Positions 1-8,344 are shown, counted from the stretch's first letter. The stretch: DNA of 64,000 bases from Anaerolineae bacterium (GCA_030432295.1 JAUIHI010000016.1:62001-126000); one strand, 5' to 3'. The notes: generated from the sequence alone by a model not told the origin. A program made the numbers and translations.

Positions 1-300
1 GCTGATGGGCGGGGGGATCACCTGCACATCCCGGCGGCCCCGGCGCACATCGTCCACGCCGGATTGCAGACGATCCAGCGGCGTGAGGGTACGCTTGAGT
101 ACCCAACTATTCACCGCAAAACTGATCAGCCAGCCGGTCAAAGCAAAGAAGGCGATCAGTTCGTAGTGGAGGTCCTCCGGGTAGCTGAGTACGTGCCAGA
201 CGGTAATGACTGTGCCCGCGACCGCACCCACCGCCACCAGCAGTGAGTTCGCAAGGAGAATCTTCTGGGATAAGGGTATACGCCACAGCCGGTCAGTCAT
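1..300 (-). CDS. Sensor histidine kinase, N-terminal fragment (cut by window edge)
   Basis: The reading frame opens with ATG at 300 on the minus strand and runs off the left edge without a stop; 100 codons are visible. It begins MTDRLWRIPLSQKILL and has two hydrophobic segments, about residues 15-38 and 51-71. These are followed by a charged stretch (LKRTLTPLDRLQSGVDD) that looks like the start of a HAMP linker. Two close membrane helices followed directly by HAMP is the layout of small two-component sensor kinases with almost no extracellular domain. The kinase core lies outside the window, so the kinase assignment is an inference from the N-terminus; a methyl-accepting protein is the main alternative. 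Confidence 0.6.
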   Translation of the reverse strand, partial: MTDRLWRIPLSQKILLANSLLVAVGAVAGTVITVWHVLSYPEDLHYELIAFFALTGWLISFAVNSWVLKRTLTPLDRLQSGVDDVRRGRRDVQVIPPPIS

Positions 301-428
301 TGTTCTGCCTCCACTGCTAATCCTATCCGAATGTGCCGCGTCCGTCCTCCCCCGACTGACCAGTAGCTGTTCTACCCTGCCGACGAGCTTTGACGCAAAG
401 GGCGGCCTGCCAGATAATAGAGTGAGCG

Positions 429-485
429 GTGAACAGTTATCAGTGGATTCGGGACGACTGACACTGGTCACTGATAACTGTTCAC
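429..485. repeat. 17-bp perfect inverted repeat
   Basis: GTGAACAGTTATCAGTG at 429-445 is the exact reverse complement of 469-485, with a 23-base spacer. It is followed at about 512-553 by a lone tandem run of the ATATCCA/ATATCCAAT heptamer family seen elsewhere in the window. It lies between the divergent sensor kinase and the peptidase, so it is not a simple shared terminator. Confidence 0.8.
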
Positions 486-569
486 TTCAAAAGCCCGACC
501 GACACACCCAACGAAATATCCAATATCCAATATCCAATATCTACTATCCAATACCCTCCGGAGAACCCT

Positions 570-1643
570 ATGCCCCGTGCCCGCGATCTCGGCGTTCCCT
601 TTCCTGGCGAGACTGGCCCGCTCAATGCCATCACCGATGTGGCAGGTGTCTGCGTCGGACATACAACACTGATTGAAGGCGCTGATGTGCGTACCGGCGT
701 CACCGCCATCCTGCCCCGGGGAGCGGTCCACGCGCCGGTCTTTGCAGGCTATCACTCGCTCAACGGCAATGGCGAAATGACCGGCACGATTTGGGTGGAA
801 GAATCGGGCTTTCTGGAAGGACCGGTGATGATCACCAACACCCACAGCGTCGGCGTTGTGCGAGATGCGGTCATCGCCTGGACCGTCGAACGCAAACTCT
901 ACCACCCGATTCAGGGGGATGTCTTCTGGAGCCTGCCGGTGGTGGGGGAGACCTACGACGGCACGCTCAACGACGTCAACGGCTTCCACGTCGCACCGGC
1001 CCACGTTTTCGCCGCGCTGGACGCCGCGTCTACGGGTCCGGTGGCCGAGGGCAATGTGGGCGGCGGAACCGGGATGATCTGCCACGGCTTCAAAGGGGGC
1101 ATCGGCACAGCCTCCCGGCGGTTGACAGCGGAGGAGGGCGGCTATACCGTCGGTGTGCTAGTCCAGGCCAACTACGGCGCCCGCCGCCATCTGACGATTG
1201 CCGGTGTCCCGCTGGGGGAGGAAATCCCCGATCTGCTGCCGGAGATTCACAACGGGCCACCGCCGATGGGCGCGGGATCGATTATCGCAGTCGTGGCGAC
1301 GGATGCGCCTCTGCTGCCCCACCAACTCAAACGGATCGCCCAGCGGGCGGGATTGGGCATTGCCCGTTTGGGTGGAATGGGGGCCAACACATCGGGCGAC
1401 ATTTTTCTGGCCTTTTCCACAGCCAATCCCGGCGGCTGGCAGCGGGCCGAGGTGGCCCAGGTCGATCTGCTGCCCAACGACCGCATCACCCCTCTCTTCG
1501 AGGCGACGGTCTTCGCCACCGAAGAGGCGATTGTCAACGCAATGATAGCCGCCCGGACAATGACCGGGCGCAACGGCAATACTGTCCACGCCATCCCCCA
1601 CGACCGGCTGCAAGCCGCACTCAGAAAGTACAACCGGTTATGA
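570..1643 (+). CDS. P1 family (DmpA-type) aminopeptidase
   Basis: The 357-residue protein belongs to the DmpA/ornithine-acetyltransferase-fold Ntn hydrolases (peptidase family S58). These cleave N-terminal residues from small peptides or beta-peptides after cutting their own chain once. The expected self-cleavage point is visible as Gly236-Ser237 in GAGSIIAVVATDAPLLP, so Ser237 would be the nucleophile of the beta subunit. Asn201 in the QANYG segment matches the oxyanion asparagine, and GANTSGDIFLAF (about 271-282) is another family block. Length is normal for the family. No signal peptide is seen, so it is probably cytoplasmic. The stop overlaps the next gene's ATG (ATGA), so the two are likely cotranscribed and translationally coupled. 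Substrate is unknown. Confidence 0.9.
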   Translation: MPRARDLGVPFPGETGPLNAITDVAGVCVGHTTLIEGADVRTGVTAILPRGAVHAPVFAGYHSLNGNGEMTGTIWVEESGFLEGPVMITNTHSVGVVRDAVIAWTVERKLYHPIQGDVFWSLPVVGETYDGTLNDVNGFHVAPAHVFAALDAASTGPVAEGNVGGGTGMICHGFKGGIGTASRRLTAEEGGYTVGVLVQANYGARRHLTIAGVPLGEEIPDLLPEIHNGPPPMGAGSIIAVVATDAPLLPHQLKRIAQRAGLGIARLGGMGANTSGDIFLAFSTANPGGWQRAEVAQVDLLPNDRITPLFEATVFATEEAIVNAMIAARTMTGRNGNTVHAIPHDRLQAALRKYNRL

Positions 1644-2191
1644 CTTCTATCATTCACAGCGAACGTCTGGACCTGATTCTGATGACGCCGGATTTTTTCA
1701 CTGCCTGCCTGCGCCACGACAACGCCGAAGCGGAGCGGATTCTCGGCGTCCCGCCCCACCCGGAGCTTTTCCTGCGGGAAGACCTGCTGGTGCGGCGGCT
1801 GGCCCAGTGCTACGAAGAACCGGGCTACGCGCCCTGGACGCTGCGCGCGATTGTCCTGCGCGAGACAGGCGAAATGGTGGGTCACATCGGTTTTCACACC
1901 GAGCCAAACCCGGACTATCTGGCCGAGATCGCGCCCCACGCGCTGGAGTTTGGCTATACTGTCTATACAGACTTCCGTCGCCGGGGCATCGCTGCGGAGG
2001 CGTGCCGGGCGTTGATGGACTGGGCCGCCCAGCAGCCGGGGGTAGAGCGTTTTGTGCTGTCCATCGGTCCAGAGAACGCGCCCTCCCTTGGGTTGGCCGA
2101 AAAGCTCGGCTTTGTGCGCATCAGCGAATGGGTGGATGAGGTGGATGGCGTCGAATGGGTGTTCGAGCGGGTTGTTGTCCCATTTCGCTGA
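1640..2191 (+). CDS. GNAT family N-acetyltransferase (RimJ/RimL-like)
   Basis: The 183-residue protein starts MTSIIHSERLDLILMTPDFF. It carries the GNAT fold core: ETGEMVGHIGFH (beta strand 4 region), then FGYTVYTDFRRRGIAAEACRAL, the acetyl-CoA pyrophosphate-binding R/Q-x-x-G-x-G/A motif, then NAPSLGLAEKLGFVRI near the end. This layout is typical of the Acetyltransf_3 (RimJ/RimL-like) subgroup, which acetylates protein N-termini or small amines. The start ATG overlaps the stop of the upstream peptidase by four bases, which fixes the start and argues for a two-gene operon. A perfect hairpin follows nine bases after the stop. The substrate cannot be predicted. Confidence 0.85.
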   Translation: MTSIIHSERLDLILMTPDFFTACLRHDNAEAERILGVPPHPELFLREDLLVRRLAQCYEEPGYAPWTLRAIVLRETGEMVGHIGFHTEPNPDYLAEIAPHALEFGYTVYTDFRRRGIAAEACRALMDWAAQQPGVERFVLSIGPENAPSLGLAEKLGFVRISEWVDEVDGVEWVFERVVVPFR

Positions 2192-2199
2192 GATGGATA

Positions 2200-2231
2200 G
2201 TGTACGGGCACGATTTATCGTGCCCGTACAC
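2200..2231. terminator. Bidirectional hairpin between convergent genes
   Basis: Arms 2200-2214 (GTGTACGGGCACGAT) and 2217-2231 are perfectly complementary around two bases. It sits between the ends of the GNAT gene (2191) and the minus-strand epimerase (2249). There is no long T tract, so termination in either direction is inferred. Confidence 0.6.
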
Positions 2232-2248
2232 ACGCCGGGGGCATTGGC

Positions 2249-3235
2249 TCAGGCAAGCGCGGCGTCGATCATCCGTTTGATGTCGAACTGGGGTGCGTAA
2301 CCCAGGGTGTTGCGGCCAGCGGAGAGATCAAACTCGTAGAATGTGGGCGTGGCTTCGGCCAGCCGCACATCAATGAAAGGCAACCCCAGCTTTTCGGCCA
2401 GATAGGGCACGGCCACGTCCCAGGTGAAGGGTTCCGGCGCGGCCAGTTGGAAGGTGCCGCCGACGGCCTGGGGTTTGCCAAGCGCGGCGGGGAAGCCAGC
2501 CACAATATCGTCGGCGTAGGCAATGTGCTTTTTGTAGGCCCGCCCGTTTTCGTCCCGCGCGACAATCAGCGTTTTCGGATTGTCGGCAAGCGCTGCCTGC
2601 AATTGGGCATAGACCGCTTTAGCCGCGGGGCTGGTCTTATTCGCATAGGCTTTGGCGTAGTGGGAGGCGTAGAACTGGGGCCAGTTCAGAATTTCCGCCC
2701 CGCCCAGGGTCATGGCAAAGCGGAAGATTGTCACGGGCAGTCCATTGCTGCGCAGATAGCCCCGGCAGAGGTCCTCGCCCAGCAGCTTTGTCAGCGCGTA
2801 CATCCCGCCCGGCTCCAGGGGGAATTCGTCTTCCCGGATCGGCTCTGGGATACCACCGGGCAGATATTTGCTGTAGAGGGCGTCGCTGCTGGCGAAGAAG
2901 AAGTGGCGCAGGGTCGCTGCGTTGGCCAGCGCGGCCTCCAGCATATAAAATGTGCCTTTGACATTGATTTCCATATAGTCGTCGTTTGTGAACGGCCCGC
3001 CTGCCTGGAAGGCCGCGCCCAGATGGCAGACCGCTTCCATCCCGGTCACGGCGCGGTTCACGTCGTCCGCATTGGTCAGCGAGCCTTCGATCAGTTCGAT
3101 GGGCAGACCGGCCAGCCGCTCGACCGTCGGGTCGTGGGGCCAGACCAGCCCGCGCACGTCGTGGCCGTCTGCCACCAATTTGTGGGCCAACTGGGAACCG
3201 ATCCGTCCGGTAATGCCTGTGATGAGGGTTTTCAT
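2249..3235 (-). CDS. NAD-dependent epimerase/dehydratase family protein
   Basis: The 328-residue extended short-chain dehydrogenase starts MKTLITGITGRIGSQLAHKL. The first residues form the Rossmann nucleotide site (TGITGRIG). A Ser/Tyr-x-x-x-Lys catalytic block is visible as SSDALYSKY (about 145) and YALTKLLGEDL (about 174). An in-frame upstream extension exists, but it is encoded by repeat-like intergenic sequence, so ATG at 3235 is preferred. Members act on nucleotide sugars or on small hydroxy/keto acids such as uronates; the sequence does not tell which. It faces the deacylase gene divergently and converges on the peptidase-GNAT pair. Given the sugar-acid type neighbours, a role in uronate or aldose oxidation is possible but unproven. 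Confidence 0.85.
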   Translation of the reverse strand: MKTLITGITGRIGSQLAHKLVADGHDVRGLVWPHDPTVERLAGLPIELIEGSLTNADDVNRAVTGMEAVCHLGAAFQAGGPFTNDDYMEINVKGTFYMLEAALANAATLRHFFFASSDALYSKYLPGGIPEPIREDEFPLEPGGMYALTKLLGEDLCRGYLRSNGLPVTIFRFAMTLGGAEILNWPQFYASHYAKAYANKTSPAAKAVYAQLQAALADNPKTLIVARDENGRAYKKHIAYADDIVAGFPAALGKPQAVGGTFQLAAPEPFTWDVAVPYLAEKLGLPFIDVRLAEATPTFYEFDLSAGRNTLGYAPQFDIKRMIDAALA

Positions 3236-3418
3236 TGTTTTGCTCCGTGTTGCGTGCTGCGTAGGTAGTAAGGTATGAAGCTGGTAAGAGACAGAATTGT
3301 AGTACGAAAATTTGCGTTCATCACTACACAAAAACAGCAGAGTGTGCCGGTATTGTCACTGCTTACGCAATACGCAGTACGCAATACAGACCGCTCTGCC
3401 ACACCAATAGGATACACT

Positions 3419-3934
3419 ATGCCATCCACTCCCCCCGTCTCGCTCGCTCTCACCGCTCTCCACATCCCCCACCGGGTCTTCACCCATCCGGGGCCGGTCT
3501 CTTCCCTGGAACAGGCCGCCGCGGAACGGGGACAGACCCCGGAGCAGGTGGTGCGCAGCCTGCTCTTTCGGCTGGAAGAGGGGCGCTATGTGATGGTGCT
3601 GGCCGCGGGTCCCGCGCAGATTTCCTGGGCAGCCCTGCGCGCCCATCTGGGCGTCTCGCGCCTGACGACCGCGGACCGGGACGAAGTGCAAAAAGTCACC
3701 GGCTATGCCATCGGCGCGGTGGGACCCTTTGGCCTGCTGACCCCCGAATCCGGGCCTATGCCTGTGCTGGTGGATGTCAGTGTGGCCGAGCAGACGGAAG
3801 TCTCGATTGGCTCTGGTGTGCGCGGGACGACGGTCATTCTCTCCACGGCCGATCTGTTGGCCGGGCTGGGGGATGCGGTCGTCGTTTCCCTGCGCAAAGA
3901 TGAGTCTACTTCAAAAAGGTCTGCCAGCCACTGA
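3419..3934 (+). CDS. YbaK/EbsC-type aminoacyl-tRNA deacylase
   Basis: The 171-residue protein starts MPSTPPVSLALTALHIPHRVF. It has the YbaK/ProX fold hallmarks: an early EQAAAERGQTPEQVVRSLLFR segment and the IGAVGPFGLLTPES loop near residue 100, corresponding to the conserved G-x-P-P-F-G substrate loop. The family hydrolyses misacylated tRNA such as Cys-tRNA(Pro) or Ala-tRNA(Pro) as a trans-editing factor in the cytosol. Length is about normal, with a short Ser/Lys-rich tail. An upstream in-frame extension from 3275 is repeat-derived and lacks family similarity, so the ATG at 3419 is used. No operon partner is evident. Confidence 0.8.
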   Translation: MPSTPPVSLALTALHIPHRVFTHPGPVSSLEQAAAERGQTPEQVVRSLLFRLEEGRYVMVLAAGPAQISWAALRAHLGVSRLTTADRDEVQKVTGYAIGAVGPFGLLTPESGPMPVLVDVSVAEQTEVSIGSGVRGTTVILSTADLLAGLGDAVVVSLRKDESTSKRSASH

Positions 3935-3994
3935 TGAACACTGATAAACGCTGATATTTCTCCTGTAAATCTCTGTGCCCTTTGTGTTCTTTGT

Positions 3995-4024
3995 GGTTCA
4001 AATGGCTTTTTGCAGTAGACTCAA
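3995..4024. repeat. Solo end of the 85-bp palindromic element
   Basis: GGCTTTTTGCAGTAGACTC here matches the right end of the palindromic element at 7163-7252 (GGTTTTTGCAGTAGACTC). The interior is absent, so this looks like a decayed or partial copy. The preceding bases (3933-3990) carry CTGATAAACGCTGAT and CCCTTTGTGTTCTTTGTGG units of two other oligomer repeat families. Confidence 0.5.
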
Positions 4025-4069
4025 AGATGGTACTCCGAATCAGAAAGATTGACAACTCTGGAGAAAGCT

Positions 4070-5830
4070 ATGGACACCCTTACACGCCCCAATGTGGTTT
4101 TCGTTCTGACCGACGATCAGGGCTACGGCGATCTGGCCTGCCACGGCAATCCGGTGTTGCGTACGCCCCATCTGGACAGGCTCCACAGCGAAAGCGTGCG
4201 CCTGACCAACTATCACGTGGGGCCGACCTGCGCGCCCACCCGGGCCGGGCTGCTCACCGGCCACTACGCCAACAGCACCGGCGTCTGGCATACGATTGGA
4301 GGCCGCTCGCTCCTGCGCCAGGACGAAATCAGTCTGGCCGACTTCTTCAGCCGGGCGGGCTACGTCACCGGCATCTTTGGCAAGTGGCATCTGGGCGACA
4401 ACTTCCCCTACCGACCCCAGGACCGGGGCTTTGACGAAGTGCTGGTCCACGGCGGCGGCGGTGTGGGGCAGACGCCGGATTACTGGGGCAACGACTATTT
4501 CGACGACAGCTACTGGGACGGTGATCGTTGGGTTGCCCAGGAAGGCTACTGCACGGATGTCTGGTTTCGCCACGGGCTGGACTTCATCGAGCGCAACCGG
4601 GAACGCCCCTTCCTCTGCTACATTCCCACCAACGCGCCCCACAGCCCCCATCTGGTCCACCCCCGCTATTCCGCGCCCTATCGGGACAACACCCCCCACG
4701 CGGACCGGGCCAACTACTACGGGATGGTCAGTTGTATCGACGAAAATGTGGGGGTGCTGCGGGCCAAACTGGCCGAGTGGGGGCTGGCTGAGAATACGAT
4801 TCTGATCTTTATGACCGACAACGGCTCCGGCGGTGGGGTGGAGGTGGACGAACGGCACTTTGTCACCAGCGGCTTCAACGCGGGGATGCGGGGCAAAAAG
4901 AATTCGGAGTACGACGGTGGCCACCGCACCCCCTGCTTTGTCCACTGGCCCGCGGGCGGGCTGACGGGTGGGCGGGATGTGGAACGCATCAGCGCCAATG
5001 TGGACATTCTGCCCACCCTTCTCGACCTCTGCGCTGTGGACGACCCGACCGCCTACGACTTCGACGGCCAATCCCTAGCCCCGCTGCTGGCCGGCGAGAC
5101 CCCCGGCTGGCCGGATCGGGCGCTGGTGACCGATTCCCAGCGGCTGGCCTATCCGCTCAAATGGCGCAAGAGCGCGGTGATGACCGACCGCTGGCGGCTG
5201 GTGAATGGCGCAGAACTCTACGATATGGCCGCCGATCCGGGGCAGACGCGGGATGTGGCGGCGGAGCATCCCGCGGTGGTGGCGGAACTGCGCCTGGCCT
5301 ACGAGCGCTGGTGGGAGCGGGTGTCGGTCCAGTTCGACAGCGAAATCCCCATCCCCATCGGTGGGAAAGGCGCGCGGACGCTACGCCTGAACAGCCACGA
5401 CTGGCGCAACGACGAGTGCGAAACCGCCTGGCATCAGGCCGATGTGCGGGCCGGTCTGCGCTGCAACGGCTATTGGGAGGTGGAGATCGCAGAGGCTGGC
5501 CGCTACACATTTGAGTTGCGGCGTTGGCCTGTGGAAGAAGACCGGGCGATTGACGAGGCCATCCCCGGCGCGCCAGTTCCGTTGGGAGAATTGACGGTAG
5601 GGAGCGGCTGGGGTGGGGGTGTCGCTATCCCCGTGCAGCGGGCCGCCATCGCCATCGCCGGTCAGCGGACCGAGCAGCCGGTAGCAGAGGAGATGGCGGG
5701 CGCGGTGTTCACACTGGAACTGCATGCGGGTCCGGCCCATCTGCAAAGCTGGTTCCACACAGACGCGGGCGACGATCTGGGCGCCTATTACGTCTATATT
5801 CGCCAGGACGCGGCAAGCTCTTCGTTGTAA
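4070..5830 (+). CDS. Sulfatase (arylsulfatase A-like, FGly-dependent)
   Basis: The 586-residue protein from ATG 4070 has GGAG eight bases upstream; a TTG start at 4049 would add seven residues and is less likely. It is an alkaline-phosphatase-fold sulfatase. RPNVVFVLTDDQGYGD near the N-terminus supplies the first metal-binding Asp pair. The Cys-x-Pro-x-Arg motif CAPTRAGLLTG starts at Cys54, the residue normally converted to formylglycine for sulfate-ester hydrolysis. GKWHLGD (about 112) and FMTDNGSGGG (about 247) are further metal/substrate blocks. No signal peptide is obvious, which is unusual because many family members are exported. The C-terminal 130 residues are beta-rich and less conserved. 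Adjacent lyase and dehydrogenase genes suggest catabolism of sulfated sugars, but this is inference. Confidence 0.9.
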   Translation: MDTLTRPNVVFVLTDDQGYGDLACHGNPVLRTPHLDRLHSESVRLTNYHVGPTCAPTRAGLLTGHYANSTGVWHTIGGRSLLRQDEISLADFFSRAGYVTGIFGKWHLGDNFPYRPQDRGFDEVLVHGGGGVGQTPDYWGNDYFDDSYWDGDRWVAQEGYCTDVWFRHGLDFIERNRERPFLCYIPTNAPHSPHLVHPRYSAPYRDNTPHADRANYYGMVSCIDENVGVLRAKLAEWGLAENTILIFMTDNGSGGGVEVDERHFVTSGFNAGMRGKKNSEYDGGHRTPCFVHWPAGGLTGGRDVERISANVDILPTLLDLCAVDDPTAYDFDGQSLAPLLAGETPGWPDRALVTDSQRLAYPLKWRKSAVMTDRWRLVNGAELYDMAADPGQTRDVAAEHPAVVAELRLAYERWWERVSVQFDSEIPIPIGGKGARTLRLNSHDWRNDECETAWHQADVRAGLRCNGYWEVEIAEAGRYTFELRRWPVEEDRAIDEAIPGAPVPLGELTVGSGWGGGVAIPVQRAAIAIAGQRTEQPVAEEMAGAVFTLELHAGPAHLQSWFHTDAGDDLGAYYVYIRQDAASSSL

Positions 5831-5871
5831 CCCGCACTGTTAGTGCGGGCTGACGCAAGCTAACAGCTTGC
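5831..5871 (+). terminator. Two tandem small hairpins after the sulfatase gene
   Basis: CCCGCACT/AGTGCGGG (5831-5849) is followed by GCAAGCT/AGCTTGC (5855-5871), starting one base after the sulfatase stop. There is no T tract. They could end transcription or be a repetitive element of the paired-hairpin type. Confidence 0.45.
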
Positions 5872-5989
5872 GATACGTGGCTATTTTTGGAGCGACGAAC
5901 GGCGATTTGCGCCCTTGCATCTTTGCGTCTTTGGGTTGAAAATAGACGGGCCGATATTCTTCCCCCAATCTCTCGAAAGGTCCCAACCC

Positions 5990-6898
5990 ATGCACTTCCA
6001 TCTGTCCGGCCTGATTCCTGCCACTTTCACCCCCCTGAACACCGACGGCAGTCTGAATTTAGGGCTGATTGAACCGATGGTGGACTTTCTCATCAGCCAA
6101 AAGCTCACCGGTCTGTACGTCTGCGGCAGCACAGGCGAGGGTGTCTCCCTTAGCACAGCCGAACGCAAAACTGTGGCCGCGGCCTTTGTCAAGGCTACCC
6201 GGGGCCGGGTTCCGGTTATCTTGCAGGTGGGCCACACCAGTCTGGTCGAGGCCCAGGAGTTGGCCGCCCACGCCCAGGAAATCGGCGCGGACGCCATCTC
6301 CGCGGTGCCCCCCTTCTACTTCAAGCCGCCCACATTGGAAGCCAATGTGCGCTGTATGGCCCAGATTGCCGGGGCCGCGCCGGACCTGCCCTTCTACTAC
6401 TACCACATCCCCCAGATGACCGGCGTGCAGGTGGATGTGGCCAGTCTGCTGGCCGCGGGTGGACGGGTGATCCCCAATCTGGTCGGGGCCAAATACAGCA
6501 TCCACGACGTATACAATGTCCAGGCCGCGGCGGAACTGGAGAACGGGCGCTTCAATCTGCTCTTTGGTTCGGATGAGATGCTGCTCAGCGGTCTCTGTGC
6601 TGGTGCGCAGGGCGCAGTGGGCACAACCTACAACTTTGCCGCGCCGGTCTTCAACCGAATTGTGGACGCCTTTACCGCCAACGACATCGCCACCGCCCAG
6701 ATGCACCAGGGGCAGATGGTGCAGATGATCCGGTTGATTGCTGGTCACGGCGGCCTGCCCGCCTTCAAAGCGGTGATGAAATTCCTGGGCTTCGACTGCG
6801 GGCCGATGCGTCTGCCTTTGCAGTCATTGACGCCGCAAAAGGAAGAAGAACTCAAAGCCGACCTGACCCGACTCGGATTTTTCGGTTGGATTGCATAG
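5990..6898 (+). CDS. Dihydrodipicolinate synthase/N-acetylneuraminate lyase family aldolase
   Basis: The 302-residue class I aldolase starts MHFHLSGLIPATFTPL. Family marks are the pyruvate-binding GSTGEG loop (46-51), the FYYYHIPQMTG segment holding the catalytic tyrosine (137/138), and the Schiff-base lysine in VGAKYS (Lys168). The tyrosine context YYHIPxMTG and G-A-K-Y-S resemble N-acetylneuraminate lyase more than DapA, which usually has GIKE. The likely reaction is reversible cleavage of a 2-keto-3-deoxy or sialic-type acid to pyruvate plus an aldehyde. An in-frame upstream extension to 5915 is repeat sequence and was not used. The sulfatase upstream, the Ldh2 and PLP enzymes downstream, and a sialidase-like gene at 25863 fit acidic-sugar catabolism. 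Confidence 0.85.
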   Translation: MHFHLSGLIPATFTPLNTDGSLNLGLIEPMVDFLISQKLTGLYVCGSTGEGVSLSTAERKTVAAAFVKATRGRVPVILQVGHTSLVEAQELAAHAQEIGADAISAVPPFYFKPPTLEANVRCMAQIAGAAPDLPFYYYHIPQMTGVQVDVASLLAAGGRVIPNLVGAKYSIHDVYNVQAAAELENGRFNLLFGSDEMLLSGLCAGAQGAVGTTYNFAAPVFNRIVDAFTANDIATAQMHQGQMVQMIRLIAGHGGLPAFKAVMKFLGFDCGPMRLPLQSLTPQKEEELKADLTRLGFFGWIA

Positions 6899-6905
6899 GG
6901 GAATA

Positions 6906-6976
6906 GGACGCTGATTTACGCAGATAGACGCTGATTTTTTCTCTGGATCAGCGTCTATCTGCGTAAATCAGCGTCC
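6906..6976. repeat. 30-bp perfect inverted repeat of the ACGCTGATTTACGCAGATA family
   Basis: Arm 6906-6935 is exactly complementary to 6947-6976 with an 11-base loop. The arm itself is made of repeated GACGCTGAT/ACGCAGATA units. Related copies are at 11446-11515 and 47864-47930, with fragments at about 3940 and 40795-40850. Confidence 0.9.
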
Positions 6977-7022
6977 CAAAAAGGACTCCACTGCAAAAAG
7001 GCTAAAAACTGTAGTAGTCAAG

Positions 7023-7149
7023 AAGATGGTGGAAGTTTCAACGCAAAGACGCAAAGGAGCAGAGACGCAAAGAAATCGCTTTTCTCTCTGTGCCTTTGCC
7101 TCTTTGCCTCTTTGCATCTTTGCGTTAAGAAATAGCCATTCCACCATCC
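7023..7149. repeat. GACGCAAAG oligomer palindrome
   Basis: The left side has AACGCAAAGACGCAAAGGAG and the right side has CTCTTTGCATCTTTGCGTT. Outer flanks GATGGTGGA (7023-7031) and TCCACCATC close the structure. A related palindrome of CACAAAGACAC units is at 58528-58606, and a lone arm is at about 5910-5930. Confidence 0.85.
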
Positions 7150-7162
7150 CGTTGACCAGTAC

Positions 7163-7252
7163 AAAAAAGGCTAAAAACCGAGTTTTTGAGACCGAATCAC
7201 TCCTGGAAATCCGGGCGAACTGCACAAAAAACTCGGTTTTTGCAGTAGACTC
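7163..7252. repeat. 85-bp palindromic (MITE-like) element, copy 1
   Basis: Its ends carry AAAAACCGAGTTTTT and AAAAACTCGGTTTTT, which are reverse complements. The core holds a conserved stretch around CCTGGAAATCCGGGCGA. Copy 2 at 56586-56672 is in the opposite orientation and differs at only about three positions over roughly 84 aligned bases. No coding capacity is seen. Its right end lies 15 bases before the dehydrogenase start. Confidence 0.85.
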
Positions 7253-7267
7253 GAAAAGGAGAAGCAA

Positions 7268-8344
7268 ATGGCGGAATCGTTGGAGAGCGGGCGGCGCGTG
7301 CCTGTGGATGAGTTGCTGGCACTGGTGGCCGATGTCTTTGCGCGCTGTGGGATGAGCGACGCCGACGCCAACCTGCTGGCCGATTCCCTCGTCTATGCGG
7401 ATCTGAGCGGCATCCACTCCCACGGGGTGCTGCGTGTGCCGGAGTATATCGTCAAGCTGACGACCGGCGGCGTGAACCCCGCGGGCCGTCCGTCTGTGGT
7501 GCGGGATGTGGGCGCGTGTCTTGTGGTGGACGGCGGCAATTCCATGGGCCAGATCGGTATGGACTTCGCCACCAAAGAGGTCATCGAGCGGGCGCAGGTC
7601 CACGGCATCGCGGCGGCGGGTATCCGGGGCAGCAACCACAGCGGCGCGATGGCCTACTACGCGTCCCAGGCCGTGGCCCACGGGATGATCGGCATTGCCA
7701 CGACGAACGCCCTGCCCACAATGGCCCCCTGGGGTGGGGCCGAACGGATTCTGGGCATCAACCCCCTGGGCATCGCTATCCCCGCGGGGGAGGAGCGCCC
7801 GATTGTCTTCGACGCGGCCTTCAGCGGCTCCTCCCACGGCAAAATCCGCATCTATCAACAGAATGGGTGGACGCTTCCCGAAGGCTGGGCGCTGGATAGC
7901 GAAGGCCGTCCCACTACCGATCCCGCCGCGGCCATCGACGGGCTGCTGATGCCCATCGGCGGCTTCAAAGGCACGGCTTTGGCCCTAATTATGGGCGTGC
8001 TCTCGTCGATGCTCTCCGGCGCGGCCTTCGGCACAGAACTGGGCGATATGGAGATAGGTCCCCGGCCCGGCCAGGACGGCCATTTTGTCGCGGCCATCCG
8101 GGTGGAAGCCTTTGAGGATTTGGACGTTTTCAAAAGCCGGGTGGATGGGGCCATTCGCCAGATTCACGACTGCCGACCCGCGGCTGGTGTGGAGCGCATC
8201 TACGCGCCCGGCGAGTTGGAGTTTCTGCGCCAGGAGGCGTACCGGGCGCAGGGCATTCCGCTGAACGCCGTGACCCTGGCCGATCTGGGCAAAGCCGCGG
8301 CGGGTGTGGGGAGTAGCGTCGAGGGCTATGGCTGGCTGGTTTGA
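7268..8344 (+). CDS. Ldh2/MDH2 family NAD(P)-dependent oxidoreductase
   Basis: The 358-residue protein starts MAESLESGRRVPVDELLALV with AAGGAG upstream. It belongs to the malate/L-lactate/ureidoglycolate dehydrogenase family, which has its own non-Rossmann NAD fold. The active-site HSHG (His50-Ser-His52-Gly), SGAMAYYASQAV and NPLGIAIPAGEERPIVFD blocks are in family order, and length is typical. These enzymes reduce 2-keto acids or keto-imines (for example 2,3-diketogulonate, delta-1-piperideine-2-carboxylate) in the cytosol. It lies between an aldolase and a SelA-like PLP enzyme, which suggests handling of a 2-keto acid in the same pathway. Substrate cannot be fixed from sequence. Confidence 0.88.
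   Translation: MAESLESGRRVPVDELLALVADVFARCGMSDADANLLADSLVYADLSGIHSHGVLRVPEYIVKLTTGGVNPAGRPSVVRDVGACLVVDGGNSMGQIGMDFATKEVIERAQVHGIAAAGIRGSNHSGAMAYYASQAVAHGMIGIATTNALPTMAPWGGAERILGINPLGIAIPAGEERPIVFDAAFSGSSHGKIRIYQQNGWTLPEGWALDSEGRPTTDPAAAIDGLLMPIGGFKGTALALIMGVLSSMLSGAAFGTELGDMEIGPRPGQDGHFVAAIRVEAFEDLDVFKSRVDGAIRQIHDCRPAAGVERIYAPGELEFLRQEAYRAQGIPLNAVTLADLGKAAAGVGSSVEGYGWLV

Larger units (their letters stand above)
6899..7267. other. 369-bp gene-free stretch filled with three palindromic repeats
   Basis: Between the aldolase and the dehydrogenase I see no credible gene. The space holds a perfect 30-bp inverted repeat (6906-6976), a GACGCAAAG-type palindrome (7023-7149) and a complete 85-bp palindromic element (7163-7252), plus a partial end of the latter at about 6985-7018 (CTGCAAAAAGGCTAAAAACTG). 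Confidence 0.8.

Noticed and set aside
512-553. Possible CRISPR repeats (ATATCCAAT array)
   Set aside because: Units are 7-9 bases and contiguous with no spacers; they belong to the heptamer family.
791-1640. Long plus-strand frame overlapping the peptidase gene
   Set aside because: It is an Arg/Gly/Pro-rich shadow in another frame. The GNAT gene proper begins at 1640, where acetyltransferase similarity starts.
3275-3418. Upstream extension of the deacylase gene
   Set aside because: The extra residues are coded by oligomer-repeat intergenic sequence (ACGCAATACGCAG units) and do not match the family start.
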